18,368 nucleotides of DNA from Candidatus Izemoplasmatales bacterium (GTDB lineage: Bacteria; Bacillota_I; Bacilli_A; Izemoplasmatales; Hujiaoplasmataceae), in assembly GCA_028699855.1 (NCBI GenBank), contig JAQVTV010000007.1, positions 1 to 18,368 of the forward strand, read 5' to 3'. Made by a program: the position numbers and the translations under genes. This document shows positions 13,491 to 18,368 of this stretch, one piece after another; positions within the stretch are counted from its first letter, which is position 1; the number at the start of each line of letters is the position of its first letter. The notes under the pieces were generated by a model, which was given only the letters and a program-made list of their open reading frames with translations, searched no databases and was not told where the DNA came from.

Positions 13491-14074
13491 GCGACAAGGA
13501 GTTGTTTCTCGACATTTTTAAAAGTACCATCCACCGCCCCGGAACGGAGGAATTGTTGAAGTTTTTGCTTGAACAGTCGGATTTTTTGACCGCACCAGCA
13601 TCCACGCGCTTTCATTTATCATGTGAAGGCGGGTTGCTTCGCCATTCGCTCAACGTCTATGAAGCCTTGAAAGCATATTTGGCACGTGAACGTGTCAGAG
13701 ACTTATATGGGTTGAAACCATCGGATGAGACCGTAGCCATCGTGGCTTTGCTTCATGATGTGTGCAAGATCAATGTGTACCGCAAGTCTTTCCGGAACGT
13801 CAAAGATGCTTCGGGCACTTGGACCAAAGTACCTTCCTATGACTATCAAGATGATCTCCCCTACGGTCATGGGGAAAAGTCGGTCTATATATTGTCCGGA
13901 TTCATCAAACTATCCCGAGAGGAAGCATTCGCAATCCGTTATCACATGGGTTTTTCTGATACCGAAGACAAGCAGAATGTCTCCCGGGCATTCGAGATGT
14001 TCCCCCTCGCTTTTGCATTGTCGGTTGCGGATATGGAAGCGACCTTCCTCGTAGAAAGCAAAGAAAACTCATAA
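13487..14074 (+). CDS. HD-domain phosphohydrolase
   Basis: This 195-residue cytoplasmic protein has one HD domain, a metal-dependent phosphohydrolase fold acting on nucleotides or nucleic acids. Conserved residues are His53 in GGLLRHSLNVYE, the HD pair His90-Asp91 in ALLHDVCKI, His128 in PYGHGEKSV, His153 in IRYHMG and Asp182 in SVADMEA. The GGLL-RHS start resembles the HD part of YhaM-type 3'-5' exoribonucleases. The OB-fold domain of YhaM is absent here, so the substrate is unclear. Other HD families (dGTPases, (p)ppGpp hydrolases) have different motif spacing. The ATG overlaps the preceding stop in ATGA. The gene ends a probable fhs-unknown-HD operon and is followed by a strong terminator. 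Confidence 0.85.
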   Translation: MSDKELFLDIFKSTIHRPGTEELLKFLLEQSDFLTAPASTRFHLSCEGGLLRHSLNVYEALKAYLARERVRDLYGLKPSDETVAIVALLHDVCKINVYRKSFRNVKDASGTWTKVPSYDYQDDLPYGHGEKSVYILSGFIKLSREEAFAIRYHMGFSDTEDKQNVSRAFEMFPLAFALSVADMEATFLVESKENS

Positions 14075-14084
14075 GTCTCATACG

Positions 14085-14117
14085 AAGGGAATTTCCAATT
14101 TGGAAGTTCCTTTTTTT
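14085..14117 (+). terminator. Rho-independent terminator after the HD hydrolase
   Basis: AAGGGAATTTCC (14085-14096) pairs with GGAAGTTCCTTT (14102-14113) as a 12-bp stem with two G-U pairs and a 5-base loop. It runs into a T tract ending at 14117. Confidence 0.9.
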
Positions 14118-14137
14118 CATCAAACGCATGTGGGCTG

Positions 14138-14146
14138 TGATATAAT
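14138..14146 (+). promoter_or_regulatory. Extended -10 promoter of the MATE gene
   Basis: TGATATAAT is a perfect extended -10 (TGnTATAAT). The -35 position (CATCAA at 14118 for a 17-base spacer) is poor, which extended -10 promoters tolerate. It lies directly after a terminator and 23 bases before the start. Confidence 0.65.
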
Positions 14147-14157
14147 TAATGACACAT

Positions 14158-14165
14158 GAGGTGAT
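14158..14165 (+). promoter_or_regulatory. Shine-Dalgarno site supporting a GTG start
   Basis: GAGGTGAT is a perfect complement of the 16S 3' end and lies 3 bases before the GTG at 14169. The next in-frame methionine codon is well inside the first helices, so GTG is the likely start. Confidence 0.75.
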
Positions 14166-14168
14166 AGG

Positions 14169-15560
14169 GTGTCGAAGGTTTTTGACCTGACTGAAGGGTC
14201 GATTTTCAAGAAGTTGTTTCTGTTGGCTTTACCGGTATTGCTGACGACGATTTCGCAGATGGCGTATAATTTGACCGACATGTTTTGGATTGGTCGCGTG
14301 GATAACATCGGTTTGGTCGAAAAAGAAGCGATTTCCGCGATTGGCACCGCGGGATATGTGACGTGGTTCGCTTTTGGCTTGATCCTGATCGCAAAAATCG
14401 GGACGAGCGTGAAAGTGTCGCATGCGGTGGGAGAAAAACAATGGGGTGATTTAAACCGTTACGCCTCGAACGGATTGTTGCTTCAGCTGCTGTTGGGAAG
14501 CGTTTTTTCGGTGTTGATCTTCATCTTCAAACGTCCGATTCTCTCGATATTCGATATTTCAAGCCCTCAAGTCGTCATTTATGCGATGCAGTATCTGTCG
14601 ATTGTCGGCGGTTTGTTGGTTTTCCAATTCGTATCCAACGGATTCGCTGCGATCAATGAAGGTTTGGGAAAAACGAAGACGAATTTCCGGATCATGGTCG
14701 TCGGCTTGATTGTCAACATGATCCTGGATCCGATTTTGATCCTTGTTTTCCGACTCGGCGTCCAAGGAGCGGCGATCGCGACCGTGATCGCGCAAGGATT
14801 GACGCTCGGTGTCTTCTTTCTTCACCATCACTGGCAAAAAGAGAAACTGTACCGGTTTCATGTCTCTGAGTTCGACCCCAAAGCGATGCAGGATATTTTA
14901 CGCATCGGATTGCCCGCCGGAATCCAAAGTATGGTTTTCACTTCCATTTCCATCTATATCGCCCGGATGGTCTTTCGTTTTGGCGATGATGTGATGGCGG
15001 CGCAACGCGTCGGCACACAGATTGAGCAATTGACGTGGATGATATCCGGAGGGTTTCAAGCCGCTTTGACGGTGTTCGTCGGGCAAAACTTCGGTGCGAA
15101 AGCCTTCGGTCGGATCCGCAAAGGCTTCGGAATTATCTCGTTTGTGCTCCTTCCCTATGCGTTCATCGTGGGACTCATGCTCTTTTTCTTCGGCGAGGAT
15201 TTGATGGGTCTGTTCCTTGACGACCCCGTGACGAAGGCCTTTGGTATGAGGTACTTGCGCATCATCTCCTTGGCGCAGGTGTTCATGATGTCGGAAGCCA
15301 TCGGAGCTGGCGTGTTCAATGGGATCGGGCGGACGTATGTGCCTTCCATCATTGGCGTCATCGGCAATGGCATCCGCATTCCGCTGGCGATCTGGTTGAT
15401 TCTGTCATTTCAGGAAGAAGGCATATGGTGGGCGCTCAATTACTCGGATATATTCAAAGGGATCATTCTGTTTGCCGGAGCGGTGATCGTCCTCGTCAAT
15501 ATTGAAAAGATTCGTCGCAAACAAAGCAAAAAACAGATCATTCCCGCAGAGGGCATTTAG
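14169..15560 (+). CDS. MATE-family multidrug/toxin efflux transporter
   Basis: This 463-residue integral membrane antiporter exports cationic compounds using a Na+ or H+ gradient. Its length and about 12 hydrophobic helices fit the MATE fold. Recognisable features are the N-terminal LFLLALPVLLTTISQMAYNLTDMFWIG-type entry (residues 16-42, with the LP and the NLTD/FWIGR region), the repeated half around residues 240-260 (ILRIGLPAGIQSM) and the INEGLGKTK loop after helix 5. Asn and Asp residues in helix 1 are typical of the DinF/NorM branches. Substrate cannot be predicted from the sequence. It has its own promoter just after the upstream terminator and starts with GTG. No classical T-tract terminator follows; an imperfect inverted repeat lies 10 bases after the stop. 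Confidence 0.93.
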   Translation: MSKVFDLTEGSIFKKLFLLALPVLLTTISQMAYNLTDMFWIGRVDNIGLVEKEAISAIGTAGYVTWFAFGLILIAKIGTSVKVSHAVGEKQWGDLNRYASNGLLLQLLLGSVFSVLIFIFKRPILSIFDISSPQVVIYAMQYLSIVGGLLVFQFVSNGFAAINEGLGKTKTNFRIMVVGLIVNMILDPILILVFRLGVQGAAIATVIAQGLTLGVFFLHHHWQKEKLYRFHVSEFDPKAMQDILRIGLPAGIQSMVFTSISIYIARMVFRFGDDVMAAQRVGTQIEQLTWMISGGFQAALTVFVGQNFGAKAFGRIRKGFGIISFVLLPYAFIVGLMLFFFGEDLMGLFLDDPVTKAFGMRYLRIISLAQVFMMSEAIGAGVFNGIGRTYVPSIIGVIGNGIRIPLAIWLILSFQEEGIWWALNYSDIFKGIILFAGAVIVLVNIEKIRRKQSKKQIIPAEGI

Positions 15561-15570
15561 TACAACTCAG

Positions 15571-15594
15571 GACGTTTTCACGTACGAAATCGTC
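15571..15594 (+). repeat. Imperfect inverted repeat between MATE and hydrolase genes
   Basis: GACG-T-TTTC (15571-15579) pairs with GAAA-T-CGTC (15586-15594), with one T-T mismatch and a 6-base loop (ACGTAC). There is no T tract, so it may be a weak transcript end, an mRNA-stabilising hairpin or an operator for the promoter that follows. Confidence 0.4.
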
Positions 15595-15601
15595 TGATAT
15601 A

Positions 15602-15610
15602 TGGTACAAT
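15602..15610 (+). promoter_or_regulatory. Extended -10 promoter of the hydrolase operon
   Basis: TGGTACAAT is an extended -10 element 30 bases before the hydrolase ATG. No good -35 is seen at 16-18 bases upstream. The inverted repeat at 15571-15594 occupies the -35 region. Confidence 0.5.
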
Positions 15611-15640
15611 AATAGGAGACATTTCTTAAGGGGGTCGCTG

Positions 15641-16582
15641 ATGGAGTGGTATGTTTGGGTTCCAATCATCCTCGTTGTCTTCTTCATTCTCGTGATGGGG
15701 TATGTGACAGCCAAATCTCTGTATCATCCGAAGCGATTGACGCTGGATGCTTCAAGAGCGAAAGAAAATGTTCGCAGCCCGGGTTTGATGGACATCTATG
15801 ATACTTGGGATATCGAAACATTCTGGATTGATACACAACAATCCATCCGTTTGAAAGCCTATTTTTTGCCGGCAGAAGTAGACAATAACCGCTATGTGGT
15901 CATCGCCCACGGATATTCCTACACCCATCACGGCGCCATCAAGTACGCTCGGATGATGAACGAACTCGGATTTCATGTCCTGATGTATGATGAGCGTTAT
16001 CATGGAGAGAGCGAAGGCGACATGTGCACGATGGGTCATCTGGAACAACACGATCTCTACGATGCGATTTCCTATCTCTATGAACGTTTTGGGCCGGATA
16101 TCATCCTTGGCACCTATGGCGAATCGATGGGAGCCGCCACCGCTATCCTGGAACATCAATTCGACGATCGCGTTCAGTTCGTGATTTCCGATTGCGGATT
16201 CGCGGACTTGAGAATGCTGCTAACTTATCTCTATCGGCTTCGGCATTTGCCGAAGTATCCCTTTATTTGGGCAGCTGATCTCTGCTTTTATTGGAAGACC
16301 AAGGTGCGTTTGCGCGCATTGTCTCCGATCGAAGCCGTGAAGCGCGCCAAAGTACCGATGTTGTTCATGCATGGGGAAAGTGATCGTTTCATTCCTAAAG
16401 ATCACAGCATCAAGATGCATGAAGTCTGCCCGACGACGAAGGGGCTCTTGATTGCGCCCAATGCTGCGGATCATACGGAAGCTTCACGAAAAAATCCAGA
16501 GCTTTATCGAGAAGTCTTGAAAGACTTCTTGATGAAAATACAGATGATTACGAATAACAAAGAGGGTGGGAAACATGATTGA
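15641..16582 (+). CDS. Membrane-anchored alpha/beta hydrolase (YqkD-like)
   Basis: This is a 313-residue serine hydrolase. One N-terminal hydrophobic helix (about 5-23) anchors it. The hydrolase domain (about 55-300) has the oxyanion loop HGYSYTHHG (90-98), the nucleophile elbow GTYGESMGAA with Ser162, the acid Asp248 in HGESDRFIP and the base His278 in ADHTEA: a full catalytic triad. The DERYHGESEG stretch and the overall layout match the YqkD/YkfD-type alpha/beta hydrolases of Firmicutes. Substrate is unknown; esterase or lipase-like activity on a membrane lipid would fit the anchor and the G3P-type neighbours, but that is inference. AAGGGGGT (15628-15635) precedes the ATG by 5 bases. Its 3' end overlaps the next gene by 8 bases. 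Confidence 0.88.
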   Translation: MEWYVWVPIILVVFFILVMGYVTAKSLYHPKRLTLDASRAKENVRSPGLMDIYDTWDIETFWIDTQQSIRLKAYFLPAEVDNNRYVVIAHGYSYTHHGAIKYARMMNELGFHVLMYDERYHGESEGDMCTMGHLEQHDLYDAISYLYERFGPDIILGTYGESMGAATAILEHQFDDRVQFVISDCGFADLRMLLTYLYRLRHLPKYPFIWAADLCFYWKTKVRLRALSPIEAVKRAKVPMLFMHGESDRFIPKDHSIKMHEVCPTTKGLLIAPNAADHTEASRKNPELYREVLKDFLMKIQMITNNKEGGKHD

Positions 16583-18011
16583 TGTAATCATTATCGGCGC
16601 CGGAGTCGTTGGCGCGAATATCGCGAGAGAATTATCGCGCTATGATTTGAGCATTGCGGTCATCGAGACACATGAAGATGTCTGCGAAGAAACGTCCAAG
16701 GCGAATTCGGGCATTGTCCATAGCGGATATGATGCGAAGCCGGGAACGCTGAAGGCGAAGTACAATGTTTTGGGCAACCAAATGATGGAGGCTTTATGCC
16801 TGAAACTGAATGTCCCCTTTAAACGCAACGGATCCTTGGTCCTTGCTTTTGATGAAGCGGGAGCGACACACCTGAATGAATTGCTGGTCCAAGGTCAAAA
16901 GAATGGCGTTCAGGGACTGAAAATCATCGATCGCGAGGAGATTCTTCGACGTGAACCGCGCTTGAATCCTGAGGTGCTATGTGCATTGGATGCGCCTATG
17001 GGCGGGATTGTAGATCCATTTCAATTGACCATCGCGAGCGCGGAAGTCGCAAGCAGAAACGGTGTCGCATTCCATTTTGGCCAACAAGTCGTCGGACTCG
17101 AAAAAATCACGGATGGCTTCCGTGTGACCACGAGTTCTCAAGTGTTCGAGTCGCGGAAAGTCATCAATTGCGCCGGGGTCTATGGCGACGAGTTGAACAA
17201 TCTTGTAAGCAAGCACCATTATCATATCAAACCGCGCAAAGGCGAGTATCTGTTGTTTGATAAACAAGTCGGTCAACACGTGAGGCATACCATTTTCCAA
17301 CTCCCCGGAGTTCATGGCAAAGGCGTGTTGGTTACACCGACGGCCGAAGGCAATTTGCTGATCGGGCCCAACTCGGTGTATGTCGATCGCAAAGATGACA
17401 CTGCCACGACTCCTGAGGGGATTCGTGCGGTCATCGAAACCGCACGGATGAGTATGCCTCAAATTCCCCTGCCTTTCCTGATTACGGGGTTTGCGGGTTT
17501 GCGTGCGAGCGAGACAGGCGGAGATTTCATCATCCAAGAGGCGGAAGACGTTCCAGGGTTCTTCAATGTCATCGGTATCGAATCGCCGGGACTCACCGCA
17601 ACACCCGCTATCGCACAGGATGTGGCGATGTGGGTCGCGCGCGCTTTGCATGCCAAGGAAAAAACGGACTACCGATCAGAACGCGCGGTCATCGTCCGGT
17701 TCATCGAGCAAGACACAAAGAGACAAAAGGAATTATTTTCCGAAAATCATGATTATGGTCGGATTGTCTGTCGTTGTGAATCGATCACGCTCGCGGAGAT
17801 CAAAGACGCCATCCATCGCGAACTCGGTGCGAAGACTGTCGACGGGATCAAGCGTAGAACCCGGGCAGGAAGCGGCAGATGTCAAGGGGGATTTTGCACG
17901 CCGAAAATCATGGAAGTCCTGGCTCAGGAACTCCATTTGACGCCCAAAGAAATCAAGAAATTCAGTCCGCAATCGACGTATCTTGTCGGCCTGGACAAGG
18001 ATTTACTATAG
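16575..18011 (+). CDS. GlpA-like FAD dehydrogenase with BFD-like [2Fe-2S] domain
   Basis: This 478-residue flavoprotein resembles the large subunit of anaerobic glycerol-3-phosphate dehydrogenase, which oxidises G3P to dihydroxyacetone phosphate. The N-terminal dinucleotide loop is IIIGAGVVGANIARELS (5-21), followed by the DAO-type SKANSGIVHSGYDAKPG (41-57). The DAO fold ends near LRASETGGDF and IGIESPGLTATPAIA. The C-terminal BFD-like domain has Cys399 and Cys401 (VCRCE) and Cys436 and Cys441 (RCQGGFC) for an iron-sulphur cluster. In Firmicutes such proteins are usually followed by an HcnB-like FAD protein and a DUF1667 protein. The first of these follows 11 bases downstream; the second would lie beyond the window. 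An in-frame GTG at 16566 was rejected in favour of ATG at 16575, which has the SD-like GAGGGTGGG before it. Confidence 0.9.
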   Translation: MIDVIIIGAGVVGANIARELSRYDLSIAVIETHEDVCEETSKANSGIVHSGYDAKPGTLKAKYNVLGNQMMEALCLKLNVPFKRNGSLVLAFDEAGATHLNELLVQGQKNGVQGLKIIDREEILRREPRLNPEVLCALDAPMGGIVDPFQLTIASAEVASRNGVAFHFGQQVVGLEKITDGFRVTTSSQVFESRKVINCAGVYGDELNNLVSKHHYHIKPRKGEYLLFDKQVGQHVRHTIFQLPGVHGKGVLVTPTAEGNLLIGPNSVYVDRKDDTATTPEGIRAVIETARMSMPQIPLPFLITGFAGLRASETGGDFIIQEAEDVPGFFNVIGIESPGLTATPAIAQDVAMWVARALHAKEKTDYRSERAVIVRFIEQDTKRQKELFSENHDYGRIVCRCESITLAEIKDAIHRELGAKTVDGIKRRTRAGSGRCQGGFCTPKIMEVLAQELHLTPKEIKKFSPQSTYLVGLDKDLL

Positions 18012-18022
18012 GAGGCCGAGAG

Positions 18023-18358
18023 ATGAAAAGAGCGATTGTGATCATTGGCGGAGGACCTGCCGGATTAGCGGCGGCGATTAGCGCTTATCAAAATGGTGCA
18101 AGAGATATCTTGATCCTCGAACGGGAAAACTATCTCGGCGGGATCTTGAATCAATGCATCCATAACGGTTTTGGCTTGCACACGTTCAAAGAAGAATTGA
18201 CCGGACCCGAGTATGCGGCAAGGTATGTGGATCAGATCCATGCCTTGGGCATCGAGTACAAACTCAATACGATGGTGCTCGATATCGATGCTTCGCGGAT
18301 GCGGCGACCCGCGTTCCAGCGGTTCCCGCGCGAACACGTCCAGGCAGGCGCCCCGTAG
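18023..18358 (+). CDS. HcnB/GlpB-like FAD oxidoreductase, N-terminal part, 3' end aberrant
   Basis: A perfect AGGAGG (18010-18015) precedes the ATG by 7 bases. The protein opens with the FAD loop IVIIGGGPAGLAAAISAYQNG (residues 5-25), then ILERENYLGGILNQCIHNGFG (33-53), diagnostic of the small FAD-dependent oxidoreductase that partners GlpA-like proteins. Family members have roughly 400 residues, but this frame stops after 111. Up to about residue 92 (NTMVLDIDAS) the sequence is ordinary. From about 18296 it becomes very GC-rich (51 of the last 68 bases are G or C) and encodes an atypical Arg/Pro-rich tail. This looks like a contig-edge artefact or chimera rather than a real gene end. The intact gene would be an oxidoreductase partner of the preceding dehydrogenase. 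Confidence 0.75.
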   Translation: MKRAIVIIGGGPAGLAAAISAYQNGARDILILERENYLGGILNQCIHNGFGLHTFKEELTGPEYAARYVDQIHALGIEYKLNTMVLDIDASRMRRPAFQRFPREHVQAGAP

Positions 18359-18368
18359 CCGCCTTAGC

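Noticed and set aside
16977..17651. 224-codon minus-strand frame inside the GlpA-like gene
   Set aside because: Antisense to conserved FAD-enzyme sequence; composition is that of a shadow frame.

Overview
The window reads as a chromosomal segment of a Gram-positive-type, low-to-moderate GC bacterium of the Bacillota/Mycoplasmatota lineage. Evidence: Shine-Dalgarno (SD) sites of AGGAGG type, UppP and CpsB/C/D-type proteins, a DUF1292 (YrzB-like) gene, formate-tetrahydrofolate ligase, and a GlpA-like flavoprotein of the type common in anaerobic Firmicutes. TAA, TAG and TGA all close convincing genes, so the standard bacterial code is used. A two-domain superoxide reductase suggests an anaerobe or microaerotolerant fermenter. 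No finer taxonomic call is safe. Every supported gene lies on the + strand.

Layout. 1-813: the 3' part of a DUF1292 gene, then a desulfoferrodoxin gene with its own terminator. 855-2615: two tandem, diverged uppP genes for undecaprenyl-pyrophosphate phosphatase. 2633-4890: a self-contained operon with a consensus promoter (TTGATG-17-TACAAT), cpsC-, cpsD- and cpsB-like genes (polysaccharide co-polymerase, tyrosine kinase, PHP-type tyrosine phosphatase) and a terminator. 4891-5109: an intergenic region with a strong -10 box, a GC-rich multi-hairpin segment and a terminator-like hairpin directly before the next gene. 5110-7342: an OmpR-type response regulator and a HAMP/HisKA histidine kinase with overlapping reading frames. 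7382-9394: a membrane nucleotide-sugar 4,6-dehydratase (CapD/PglF type) with an inverted repeat over its promoter and its own terminator.

9538-11315: an RlmD/RlmCD-type 23S rRNA methyltransferase, followed by a small four-helix membrane protein. 11385-14117: formate-tetrahydrofolate ligase, an unrecognised 142-residue protein and an HD-domain hydrolase, then a strong terminator. 14138-15560: a MATE transporter with a GTG start. 15602-18368: an alpha/beta hydrolase, a GlpA-like FAD/[2Fe-2S] dehydrogenase and the start of a second FAD oxidoreductase. The last reading frame degenerates into a GC-rich tail at the window edge.

Functionally, the first half centres on envelope glycans: lipid-carrier recycling (UppP x2), phosphotyrosine control of polysaccharide assembly (CpsBCD), nucleotide-sugar supply (CapD) and an embedded two-component system. 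No glycosyltransferase, flippase or polymerase is present. The second half is housekeeping: rRNA modification, C1 metabolism, export and glycerol-3-phosphate-type redox chemistry. The most unusual element I found is the structured leader before the response regulator. No CRISPR array, insertion sequence, tRNA or rRNA gene was seen, and no gene-free stretch exceeds 300 bases.
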